Origin: an uncultured Myxococcales bacterium | GTDB lineage: Bacteria > Myxococcota_A > UBA9042 > DTJE01 | Assembly: GCA_903847405.1 (NCBI GenBank) | Contig: CAINDP010000035.1 | Coordinates: 1-56,502, forward strand | DNA: 56,502 nt | Direction: 5' to 3' | Shown: positions 25,007-31,862 of the stretch, piece by piece | How positions within the stretch are numbered: the stretch's first letter is position 1 | Layout: the number at the start of each line of letters is the position of its first letter | Program-made: the position numbers and the translations under genes | The notes under the pieces: generated by a model | What the model was told of the DNA's origin: nothing | Seen by the model: only the letters and a program-made list of their open reading frames with translations | Databases searched by the model: none

Positions 25007-25654
25007 GTGGAGATCCTGCAGCAGGCCGTGATGGTCCTGGTGCCCATGATCCTGTCGTTGAGCGTGCACGAGTACGCCCATGCCCGGGCGGCCTACGCCC
25101 TGGGCGACGACACCGCGTCGCGGATGGGCCGCATGAACCTGAACCCCATGTCGCACATTGACCTGTTCGGGACCATCCTGCTTCCCATGATCGCCATCCT
25201 GTCGCAGTCCGGGTTCTTTTTCGGGTGGGCCAAGCCCGTGCCCATCAACCCGGTGCGCCTGACCCGGCGGTTTCGCATGAAGACCGGCGTGCTGCTGACG
25301 GCGGCTGCCGGTCCGGCCTCGAACCTGCTGTTCGCGTTCCTGATCGCCCTGATCTTCCGTTTCACCGCCGAAATGGAACTGCCCAAGAACGTGATGACGC
25401 TGCTGGTCATGACCTTCCGGATCAACGTGGTCCTGGCCGTGTTCAACCTGATCCCGGTCCCGCCGCTGGACGGCAGCCGCGTGCTGGTGGGCCTGCTGCC
25501 CGACTCCCTGGGGCGTCAGTTCGAGGTGCTGGAGCGCAACCCGATGTTCGTGATCCTGGCCTTCGCCGTGCTGATCGGCTTCGCGGGCCGCGTGATGGCG
25601 TGGCCGATCGACTTCGTGACGCGGATGCTGCTGATGGTCACGGGGAACATGTAG
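25007..25654 (+). CDS. Site-2-type intramembrane metalloprotease (M50 family)
   Basis: A 215-residue multipass membrane protein. Zinc motif HEYAHA lies in the first helix (SLSVHEYAHARAAYALGD), and the third ligand motif is NLIPVPPLDGSR. The helices between and after match the compact Rip/YwhC-type M50 proteases, which cleave membrane-bound regulators or act on short peptides. GTG 25007 is preferred because GGAGGTG lies 6-8 bases upstream; an in-frame ATG at 24992 adds only five residues and has no ribosome site. No PDZ domain is present. It is convergent with rsmB across a hairpin. Confidence 0.9.
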   Translation: MEILQQAVMVLVPMILSLSVHEYAHARAAYALGDDTASRMGRMNLNPMSHIDLFGTILLPMIAILSQSGFFFGWAKPVPINPVRLTRRFRMKTGVLLTAAAGPASNLLFAFLIALIFRFTAEMELPKNVMTLLVMTFRINVVLAVFNLIPVPPLDGSRVLVGLLPDSLGRQFEVLERNPMFVILAFAVLIGFAGRVMAWPIDFVTRMLLMVTGNM

Positions 25655-25655
25655 G

Positions 25656-25669
25656 GGGCCGAACGGCCC
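25656..25669. terminator. GC hairpin between convergent genes
   Basis: GGGCC and GGCCC pair across a four-base loop (an additional G-C pair is possible), starting two bases after the M50 stop. It lies in the 36-base gap between convergent genes. There is no T-run, so its strength as a terminator is uncertain. Confidence 0.45.
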
Positions 25670-25690
25670 GGTGCCGCGCCGCCGCCCGCC

Positions 25691-27037
25691 TCACGCTTCC
25701 TTGCGCAGACTGGCCACGTAGAACCCGTCCATCCCGTGCCGCCACGGCAGGATCTGCAGGGTGCCTTCGGGCGTCCGGAAGGGCGCGTCCACGGGGATGG
25801 GCTCCAGGTGCAGGGCCGGGGAAGCCGCCAGGGCCGCGTGGACCACATCCGGTCCCTCCTCGGCGGTGAACGAGCACACGGCATAGACCAGGCGGCCACC
25901 GGGCTTCAGCAACTGCACCGCGGCCCTCAGCAGGTCGGCCTGCAGCGCCGCCGCCGGGGCCACGTCGTCGTCCGTCCGCACGTACCGCACCTCGGGCCGC
26001 CGGATCAGCGTCCCCAGGCCCGTGCACGGCGCATCCAGCAGGATCGCGTCGGCCGTGCCGGCAAGCCCGCCCGCGGCCAGCGTCCGCGCATCGACGGCCG
26101 TGGCTTCCGCCAGCGGGACCCCCATCGCCTTGCACAGCGCCACGCCGCGCGCCAGTTTGCGCTCGTCCAGATCCACGGCCCGCACCCGCGCCCGGGGGGC
26201 CGTGGCCAGGATGTGCGACGTCTTGATGCCCGTCCCGGCGCACAGGTCGAAGATCGTTTCGCCGTTCCGCGGCGCCAGGGCCTGGACCACCAGTTGCGAG
26301 GCCTCGTCCTGGGGCACCAGCACCCGGGGCACCAGCGCGCGGTCCGCCAGGGGCGTCCCCTCGTCGATGACGATGCCGTCCAGGGACCAGGCGGTCGGCC
26401 GCGCCTTGACCCCCTTGTCCGCCAGGGTCTGCAGGGCCGCGTCCCGGCTGGACGCGATGGCATTCACGCGCAAGGTGGACGGCGCCTCGGCGGCCAGCGC
26501 CTCCAGCAGGGTGTCTTCCCACGGTCCCGGATCGGCGGCGCGCACCCGGGCCAGGAGCTCAGCGGGCACCGAGGCCAGCACCTCCGGCGGCAGCCCGTCC
26601 CGCGGGTCGCCCTGGGCCAGGCGGCGCTCCAGGTTGCGGCCCACGGCGTTGACGAATTTCGCGGCCGTTTCGCCCGACAGGCGCCGGACCGCGTCCACGG
26701 ACGCCGACACCCGGGCGTGGGCCGGGACCCGGTCCAGGTACAGGGCCTGCAGCGCCATGCACATCAGGGTTTCGCGGACCAGCGGCGGCGAGTTTTCCAG
26801 CTTCCGGTGCAGGAACGGCGCCAGGACGGCCGACAGGGCCATGCGGCGCCGCAGGACGCCCAGGACCATCGCCTGGAACAGGGCGGCGTCCCGCGGATCC
26901 CCGGGCCATGCCGCCCGCGCGTCGTTGACGAAGTCGGTGCTGCGGCACTTGCCGGACAGGATTTCCACCAGGGCGCGGGGTGCGTCCACCCGGGGGTCGC
27001 CGGTGATGCGGGCGCGTCGGTTTCCGGGTCGGCTCAC
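25691..27037 (-). CDS. rsmB: 16S rRNA m5C methyltransferase RsmB-like
   Basis: A 448-residue protein with an N-terminal NusB-like helical RNA-binding domain (about 20-150) and a C-terminal SAM-dependent m5C methyltransferase domain. The SAM motif is IFDLCAGTGIKTSHIL. The two catalytic cysteines are in LLDAPCTGLGT (motif IV) and YAVCSFTAEEG (motif VI). Family role: methylation of C967 in 16S rRNA. GTG 27037 overlaps the stop of the upstream membrane-protein gene (GTGA), with GAGGAG as ribosome site, so the two are coupled. No fmt or def gene, frequent partners elsewhere, is next to it here. Confidence 0.9.
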   Translation of the reverse strand: MSRPGNRRARITGDPRVDAPRALVEILSGKCRSTDFVNDARAAWPGDPRDAALFQAMVLGVLRRRMALSAVLAPFLHRKLENSPPLVRETLMCMALQALYLDRVPAHARVSASVDAVRRLSGETAAKFVNAVGRNLERRLAQGDPRDGLPPEVLASVPAELLARVRAADPGPWEDTLLEALAAEAPSTLRVNAIASSRDAALQTLADKGVKARPTAWSLDGIVIDEGTPLADRALVPRVLVPQDEASQLVVQALAPRNGETIFDLCAGTGIKTSHILATAPRARVRAVDLDERKLARGVALCKAMGVPLAEATAVDARTLAAGGLAGTADAILLDAPCTGLGTLIRRPEVRYVRTDDDVAPAAALQADLLRAAVQLLKPGGRLVYAVCSFTAEEGPDVVHAALAASPALHLEPIPVDAPFRTPEGTLQILPWRHGMDGFYVASLRKEA

Positions 27038-28032
27038 GGGATCTCCTCGCCGGATCGGGCTTCCGACAGTTCGCGCGAAACCCAGGGAAGGCACGCCAGC
27101 CCGATCAGGACCCGCAGCAGCATCACCCCCAGGATGGACGCGGTGCTGAAGGCGTCGATGACCGAGGCCTGGGCCGCGGCGGTGACCGCGAGGGTGGCCG
27201 GCACGTAGGGGCCGAAGAACTCGCGCATGACCACCTGCGTCGAACCCAGCCCGGACACGGATACCGGGATGAAGCCGATCAGCGACAGGATGGGCATGAA
27301 CACCAGCAGTTGCAGGACCGGGATGTCGACGCCGAAGGCGTGCAGGAACGCCTTCTGCATCACCGCGTACGTCAAGATCAGCAGGCTGCGCTGGGCCATC
27401 ACGATCGGGATCGACGCGAAGGTGAAGCGCCGGAACGCCACCAGGAGGTCGTGTCCGAAGATGCGGCCCAGGAATCCGGGCATGTGGTCCAGCCGCGCGA
27501 TGCCGCACAGGACCGCCGGGCCCGCCACCGCGCCCGCCGCGATCACGCCCAGGACGATCGTCATGGTCCCCTCGAACGGCGACTGCCCGGCCACGACGGC
27601 CGTCAGCACCAGGGTGCCGAAGACCGCCAGGTCCAGGAAGTTCAGCAGCAGGAAGGGGCTGCCCGAAGCGCCCCAGCCCCCCTTCGTGCGCTTCTTGACC
27701 AGCGCCGCCATCAGGACCAGGGCCAGGTTGTAGTTGACGATGTTCAGCAGGTACGACGCGCCCTTGACCCGCAGGAACTCGGTGAACCCGACGTGGATGT
27801 CCAGCCGCCGCAGCAGCAGGCGGACGGTTGCGACGTCGATCAGGTACGTCAGGAAGGTGGAAACGACGATCGTCGAAACGTGCAGGACCAGATCGGCGTT
27901 GCGGAACGCCGACCAGGCCGACGCGAAGTCCGTCGTCAGCCCCAGGTAGGTCAACAGCGCAGCGGTGCCACCCCATGCCAGCAACGCCCGCAGACGACTC
28001 TTCCGGGCCGTCGATTCCTTCCCGTCCGTCAC
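27034..28032 (-). CDS. Lysylphosphatidylglycerol synthase TM-region (UPF0104) family membrane protein
   Basis: A 332-residue integral membrane protein with about eight helices. It carries typical LPG_synthase_TM/AglD features: the FLRVKGASYLLNIVNYN segment with GVDI-like loops, FMPILSLIGFIPVSVSGLGSTQ near the C-terminal third, and polar residues in helices. These proteins act as flippase-like transporters, or as the membrane half of lipid-modifying enzymes; no soluble aminoacyl-transferase domain is present. GTG 28032 is chosen, and an in-frame GTG at 28080 would add 16 residues. A TAGAAT-type -10 box ends only a few bases before GTG 28032, so either the mRNA is almost leaderless or the start is further in. 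It is coupled to rsmB downstream. Confidence 0.82.
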   Translation of the reverse strand: MTDGKESTARKSRLRALLAWGGTAALLTYLGLTTDFASAWSAFRNADLVLHVSTIVVSTFLTYLIDVATVRLLLRRLDIHVGFTEFLRVKGASYLLNIVNYNLALVLMAALVKKRTKGGWGASGSPFLLLNFLDLAVFGTLVLTAVVAGQSPFEGTMTIVLGVIAAGAVAGPAVLCGIARLDHMPGFLGRIFGHDLLVAFRRFTFASIPIVMAQRSLLILTYAVMQKAFLHAFGVDIPVLQLLVFMPILSLIGFIPVSVSGLGSTQVVMREFFGPYVPATLAVTAAAQASVIDAFSTASILGVMLLRVLIGLACLPWVSRELSEARSGEEIP

Positions 28033-28141
28033 GGGGCGTATTCTAGCCGCGAACGGCTCGGCGTGGGGAATTCCTGGCACCTGATCCGCGTCCGGCGCCC
28101 GCCGCCCTGCATCGAGGGGGAGGTCCCGCTCCTTGTTTCGC

Positions 28142-28169
28142 TTGACAGGCCGGCGTCCCTTGCTAGAAT
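28142..28169 (+). promoter_or_regulatory. Promoter of tRNA-Val
   Basis: Consensus -35 TTGACA (28142-28147), a 16-base spacer and -10 TAGAAT (28164-28169). The expected start is about 12 bases before the mature tRNA 5' end. Confidence 0.8.
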
Positions 28170-28188
28170 CGCCCTGCTTTGCGCTCCC

Positions 28189-28260
28189 GGGCGATTAACT
28201 CAGCGGGAGAGTGCCACCTTCACACGGTGGAAGTCACTGGTTCAAATCCAGTATCGCCCA
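28189..28260 (+). tRNA. tRNA-Val (CAC anticodon)
   Basis: A full cloverleaf can be drawn. Acceptor GGGCGAT pairs with ATCGCCC, D arm ACTC/GAGT, anticodon stem CCACC/GGTGG with loop TTCACAC (anticodon CAC, reads GTG), and T arm ACTGG/CCAGT with loop TTCAAAT. The discriminator is A and CCA is not encoded. The 3' half is repeated in degraded form at 38056-38100, which points to use of this gene as an integration site. Confidence 0.95.
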
Positions 28261-28329
28261 CTACGTAACTCAGCATAATCGTTAGAGACGCCAAGAAGAC
28301 GGCATGGGTCCGAATGCCGCTTCGGGTGT

Positions 28330-28380
28330 CGGTCCACCCTTCGGTCCACCCTTTTCCTTCGGAAAACCCCGTGACAAGTA
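28330..28380. repeat. Degenerate 51-base direct repeat, copy 1
   Basis: It resembles 31683-31733 in the same orientation, with about 38 of 51 bases identical and ending in a shared GAAAACCnCGTGACA. The first part is itself a 12-base tandem duplication (TCGGTCCACCCT twice, 28329-28352). It lies between tRNA-Val and the recombinase remnant, in an otherwise gene-free 255-base stretch. Confidence 0.5.
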
Positions 28381-28515
28381 CCTGATCGGAGGGTCGATCC
28401 GAGACGGATACGGGGGAACGTAGGTAAAGGCGGCGAACTGACCGCTACGCCCGGGGGCGGACAATGGCCTCCGCCTACAGCGGTGCGGTCATCACCTGTC
28501 CCCGGACGTCGATTT

Positions 28516-28836
28516 CTACGCATCGGATTCAAGTTCCTTGGTGACCAGCGGCGTCGTGCCCATTCCCATGGGATCGGCCAGGCCGGGGCCCAGCTTTTCG
28601 AAGAGCTGGCCCAGCGCCTTCTGCTTCTCCCCATCGGACACGAAACTGTAGTGCTCGGTCATCCTGTCGCTGGAGTGGCCGGACAGGCGGGGCACGTCCC
28701 ACAGGAACAGGTTCAGGGCCGTGCCCCCTTTCAGGGCCAACCGCTCTTTCAGGAAGGGGTGCGACAGCATGGCCCCGAGGAGCTGCAGTAGCCGTCGGAC
28801 CTTCTCGACCATCTCGGGCGGGTATCCACCGGTCAC
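28516..28836 (-). pseudogene. Chimeric remnant: AbiEii toxin N-terminus fused to tyrosine recombinase C-terminus
   Basis: GTG 28836 overlaps the stop of the AbiEi gene (GTGA) behind GGAGGAGG, the normal coupled start of an AbiEii toxin. The first 50 or so residues are AbiEii: MVEKVRRLLQLLGAML, ERLALKGGTALNLF, DVPRLS. At this point a real toxin continues with the DxD metal site. Here the sequence changes to GHSSDRMTEHYSFVSDGEKQ, the H-x-x-x-x-x-x-x-x-Y end of a tyrosine integrase, then a short tail to the stop. The junction is near 28680. The nucleotidyltransferase DxD, and the integrase apart from this last catalytic segment, are lost, so neither activity should remain. The frame stayed open across the deletion. 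Confidence 0.75.
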
Positions 28837-29642
28837 CGGACCTCCTCCCATTGGCGGTTCAGCACGCGCTCGGGCACGACCAGGTTCCAGGCCTTCACCA
28901 CGCGCCCCGAATTCCGCTGTCGATCGAGGTACCTGGGCTGGCGCGGTGCCCGGGCGTGCAGAGGTGCAAGGTGGCGGTCTTCGACCATCAGCGCATCCCG
29001 GTGCTGGTCCATGTAGAAGCCCACTCGGGCCACTGTCAGTGCCGATGACCGGTCGAGGGTCAGGCGGACGACCTCGTCAAGGTCGAAGAACTCCACCATC
29101 TCCAGCGACCGCCAGATCTCCTCCCAGCCGCCGCCATGCTCGGGGGCGTCCATAATGTCGACCAGCGTGCGCTCGAAGGTCGTAACGCGGACAGTGCCAC
29201 CGGCGTGTCGCTCCTCCACGATGCCTCCACCCAGGTCGGGACGGTTCCGGATCGACTTCGAGGCCTGGACGGCGACGTACTCGGCTCCATGGTACGGCAA
29301 CGACAACGGCCGGCATCTCTTGCGGGTCAGGTACGGGTAGCGCTTCCAGATCGAGTAGGCCTTTCCTCGGAATTGCAGTGCAGCATGGAACGCAACGACC
29401 GCGTCGGATGCCAGGTGTCCTGCCAGCAGGTAGGGGTCCACCGAGAAGGTCACAGGGTTGGTTCCTGCTGGCATGCTGGCAAAGAGTCCGGAGCGCACGC
29501 GCAGAACATGCCCTGCTTTCACGTGCTCCGCCAGCAGGTTCTCAACGGTTCGGGGATGCGCGGACCCGCCCTGGCGGCGAGAGTCAGCGTACTCCTGCAA
29601 CGTGAATACCGGGTGGGTGCCAAAGAAGTCCAGCGAGCCCAT
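28833..29642 (-). CDS. abiEi: AbiEi-family type IV antitoxin
   Basis: A 269-residue protein from ATG 29642. The N-terminal winged-helix part (FFGTHPVFTLQEYADSRRQ, HPRTVENLLAEHVKAGHVLRVRSGLFA) is the AbiEi_4-type DNA-binding antitoxin domain. The larger C-terminal domain (YLLAGHLASDAVVAFHAALQF, TTFERTLVDIMDAP) matches the AbiEi antitoxin fold. In AbiE systems the antitoxin represses its own promoter and counteracts the AbiEii nucleotidyltransferase, which gives phage-abortive infection. Here the toxin is truncated, so this is an orphan antitoxin, kept either as a regulator or by chance. Inverted and direct repeats sit immediately upstream (29644-29702). An upstream in-frame start at 29846 would read through the promoter repeats and is rejected. 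Confidence 0.82.
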   Translation of the reverse strand: MGSLDFFGTHPVFTLQEYADSRRQGGSAHPRTVENLLAEHVKAGHVLRVRSGLFASMPAGTNPVTFSVDPYLLAGHLASDAVVAFHAALQFRGKAYSIWKRYPYLTRKRCRPLSLPYHGAEYVAVQASKSIRNRPDLGGGIVEERHAGGTVRVTTFERTLVDIMDAPEHGGGWEEIWRSLEMVEFFDLDEVVRLTLDRSSALTVARVGFYMDQHRDALMVEDRHLAPLHARAPRQPRYLDRQRNSGRVVKAWNLVVPERVLNRQWEEVR

Positions 29643-29643
29643 A

Positions 29644-29702
29644 CTTGCCGATTTGTGCAAAAACCCACAGAAAGAGTAGGGGATTCTGTGCAAAACGGCA
29701 AG
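29644..29702 (-). promoter_or_regulatory. Candidate AbiEi operator
   Basis: CTTGCCG (29644-29650) and CGGCAAG (29696-29702) form a perfect 7-base inverted repeat spanning the promoter region. Inside it TGTGCAAAA occurs twice (29654-29662 and 29687-29695). AbiEi antitoxins are known to bind inverted repeats at their own promoters, and the position directly before ATG 29642 fits. Confidence 0.5.
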
Positions 29703-29889
29703 AGGAAAGGGAGTGCAGGCACGTGACCCAGTCTCCCTCCGGCGACAGCATCGGACGCTTGGGGCATGCGAACGGTCCGCCGAATTCCTGGTGAACTCAT
29801 CGGTTCCGCACGGGAAGTGTCCGGTGTCGGCCCTTGTGCTTGCCACGAATCCCCCGTGTCGCTACCTTTGGATCTTCAAGGGGGGTGGA

Positions 29890-30717
29890 ATGTTCGAGCC
29901 TGGAGTCCTGCTGGCGTTCGCTCTGACGCTGTTCGCCGGCCTGGCCACGGGCGTGGGCAGCGCCATCGCCTTCTTCATCAAGAAGCCGACCCCGCGATTC
30001 CTGGCCGCCGCGCTGGGCTTTTCAGGCGGCGTGATGATCTATGTGTCGCTGGTGGAAATCTTCCGGAAGGCCGAAACCGCCCTGAACGCGGCCCTGGGCA
30101 GTCCCGGGGGCACCTGGGCCACCGTGGGCGGCTTCTTCGGCGGGATGATCGTCATCGGCGTCATCGACCGCCTGGTCCCCACCGAAATCAACCCCCATGA
30201 GCCGCACCTGGCCGAGGCGATGACCCCGGACCAGCGGGCCGAATCGCACGAAACGCACCGCAAGAAGCGGCTGCTGCGCATGGGCACGATGACCGCGCTG
30301 GCCATCGCCATCCACAACTTCCCCGAGGGCCTGGCCACGTTCCTGGGCGCCCTCCGGGACCCGCACCTGGGCGTCGCCATCGCGGTGGCCATCGCCATCC
30401 ACAACATCCCCGAGGGGATCTCGGTGTCGGTGCCGATCTTCTACGCCACCGGGAGCCGCCGAAAGGCTTTCCTGTACTCGTTCCTGTCGGGTTTCGGCGA
30501 GCCCGTGGGCGTCATCGTGGGATACACCCTGCTGCGGCCCTTCATGAACGACGTGGTCTTCGGGGTTCTGTTCGCCTCGGTGGCGGGCATCATGGTCTTC
30601 ATCTCGCTGGACGAACTGATCCCCACCGCCCGGGAGTATGGCGGCGGCCACCTGGCCATCTACGGCGTCATCGGGGGCATGGCCGTGATGGCGTTCTCCC
30701 TGCTGATGTTCCTGTGA
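29890..30717 (+). CDS. zupT: ZIP-family zinc transporter
   Basis: A 275-residue membrane protein with eight predicted helices. It has the two ZIP metal-binding motifs HNFPEG (142-147) and HNIPEG (171-176), each followed by the helix that forms the binuclear centre. The loop between helices 3 and 4 holds a His-rich stretch ([15 protein letters not shown]). It imports Zn and possibly Fe or Mn across the inner membrane. ATG 29890 follows AAGGGGGTGG. It lies divergent from the AbiEi gene, and a GC hairpin sits a few bases after the stop. It is inside the tRNA-Val interval, but nothing in the gene itself shows recent transfer. Confidence 0.92.
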   Translation: MFEPGVLLAFALTLFAGLATGVGSAIAFFIKKPTPRFLAAALGFSGGVMIYVSLVEIFRKAETALNAALGSPGGTWATVGGFFGGMIVIGVIDRLVPTEINPHEPHLAEAMTPDQRAESHETHRKKRLLRMGTMTALAIAIHNFPEGLATFLGALRDPHLGVAIAVAIAIHNIPEGISVSVPIFYATGSRRKAFLYSFLSGFGEPVGVIVGYTLLRPFMNDVVFGVLFASVAGIMVFISLDELIPTAREYGGGHLAIYGVIGGMAVMAFSLLMFL

Positions 30718-30722
30718 GTCGT

Positions 30723-30738
30723 CCGGCCTGCGGGCCGG
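30723..30738 (+). terminator. GC hairpin after zupT
   Basis: CCGGCC and GGCCGG form a 6-base stem with a 4-base loop, six bases after the stop codon. No T-tract follows, so it is a weak candidate. Confidence 0.4.
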
Positions 30739-30757
30739 GAGGCGCGAACATCCCGTT

Positions 30758-30806
30758 GTGCCACGCCAAAACTCCATCCACCGTGTCTCTAGCCAAAACC
30801 CCGTCC
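30758..30806. repeat. Two tandem copies of a short repeat (core GCCAAAACnCCRTCC)
   Basis: One copy is at 30758-30779 and a second, more diverged, at 30783-30806. A third copy with core GCCAGAACTCCATCC lies at 35617-35638 in the same orientation. The surrounding 237 bases (30718-30954) contain no gene. They also hold a GATTCGC...GCGAATC hairpin (30840-30882) and the higBA promoter. Confidence 0.45.
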
Positions 30807-30905
30807 GTTTTGAAATCGCGACACTTTCCTGTCTTCCTCGATTCGCTGTTGACGGGCCCGACTTCCATCAAACAGGCGAATCCGGTGAGATGAACAACCT
30901 TGGAC

Positions 30906-30950
30906 TTGATCCCAAGATGGGAACAGCGTACTCTTGTTCCCAAGGTGGGA
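30906..30950 (+). promoter_or_regulatory. higBA promoter with palindromic operators
   Basis: A candidate -35 TTGATC (30906-30911), 17-base spacer and TACTCT (30929-30934) overlap two copies of the palindrome CCCAnnnTGGG (30911-30921 and 30939-30949, 28 bases apart). GGGAACA and TGTTCCC (30919-30925, 30935-30941) form a further inverted repeat between them. This fits autoregulation by HigA or the HigBA complex. The second palindrome also covers the higB ribosome site. Confidence 0.6.
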
Positions 30951-30954
30951 GCCG

Positions 30955-31251
30955 ATGCGGATTATCGCTCGACGGACGTTGAAGGAATTCTGGGAAGCGG
31001 GGCACTCGGACGCCGAGCAACCGCTGAAGGCGTGGTTCGCGGAGGTGAGTCGGGCGACCTGGTCGTCGATGGTGGACGTGAAGGCCCGGTATCGCCACGC
31101 GAGCGTGATCGACGGGGAGCGGGTCGTATTCAACATCGGCGGGAACAAGTACCGGTTGGTCGCGAAAGTCTGGTTCCCGGGGCAGGCGGTCTGGGTGAAG
31201 TTCGTCGGTACCCACCGCGAATACGATGATCTGGACGTGGGCTCCCTGTGA
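30955..31251 (+). CDS. higB: HigB-type toxin (mRNA interferase)
   Basis: A 98-residue RelE-superfamily toxin of the HigB_toxin group. The order of motifs is complete: MRIIARRTLKEFWE, AEQPLKAWFAEV, DVKARYRHAS, RVVFNIGGNKYRLV, WVKFVGTHREYD. Family members bind the ribosome and cut mRNA during translation. ATG 30955 is taken because AAGGTGGGAG lies just upstream; an in-frame TTG at 30934 falls inside the operator. The antitoxin gene starts 19 bases after the stop, in the inverted toxin-first order typical of hig loci. Confidence 0.92.
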   Translation: MRIIARRTLKEFWEAGHSDAEQPLKAWFAEVSRATWSSMVDVKARYRHASVIDGERVVFNIGGNKYRLVAKVWFPGQAVWVKFVGTHREYDDLDVGSL

Positions 31252-31270
31252 GCCCGGGAGGGAGTGGGAG

Positions 31271-31636
31271 ATGGACATCCACCCGATTCGGAACGACGAG
31301 GATCACGCCCTGGCGCTTGCCCGGATCGAGGAACTGTGGGGCAGCCCCGAGGGAACCCCGGAAGGCGAGGCCCTGGAGGTACTGGTGACCCTGGTAGACG
31401 CCTACGAGGCGAAGCACCACGCGATCGAACCTCCCGACCCGATCGGGGCCATCCTCTTCCGGATGGAGCAGCAGGGGCTGACGCGGCACGACCTGGAGCC
31501 GATGATCGGCGGGCGGGCGCGCGTGTCGGAGATCCTCAATCGGAAGCGACCGCTGACGTTGCCGATGATTCGGCGGCTGCGGGCCGGACTCGGGCTTTCG
31601 GCGGATTTGCTTGTTGGCGAGGAGCGGGCCGCGTGA
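31271..31636 (+). CDS. higA: HigA-type antitoxin with helix-turn-helix
   Basis: A 121-residue antitoxin from ATG 31271 behind GGAGTGGGAG. The N-terminal part (IRNDEDHALALARIEELWG) is the acidic helix that neutralises the toxin. The C-terminal Xre-type HTH (FRMEQQGLTRHDLEPMIGGRARVSEILNRKR-like arrangement) binds DNA. Together with the palindromes upstream of higB it forms a self-repressing module. Both genes look intact. Confidence 0.92.
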   Translation: MDIHPIRNDEDHALALARIEELWGSPEGTPEGEALEVLVTLVDAYEAKHHAIEPPDPIGAILFRMEQQGLTRHDLEPMIGGRARVSEILNRKRPLTLPMIRRLRAGLGLSADLLVGEERAA

Positions 31637-31682
31637 TCCAGTCGTCTGATCAGCGGCCAGCGTCGGACGCGTAGGGCATCAG

Positions 31683-31733
31683 CGGTCCCCCACCTGGTCC
31701 GCCACTTTCCTCCCGAAAACCACGTGACAGGCA
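31683..31733. repeat. Degenerate 51-base direct repeat, copy 2
   Basis: Partner of 28330-28380, about 75 percent identical. It lies in the gene-free 226 bases between higA and the lipoprotein at 31863. The two copies bracket the AbiE-zupT-higBA segment. Confidence 0.5.
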
Positions 31734-31862
31734 GTGGTACTCGCGTCCGGGCCGCGTTTCGTGGGTGAACGTCCCTTTCCACTCTGCCCTCCACCGTTCA
31801 GAATCCCATTGAACAGCGGAGCCGCGACCGGTAGGATTCCCCGGATTATGGCGGAGACTGTC

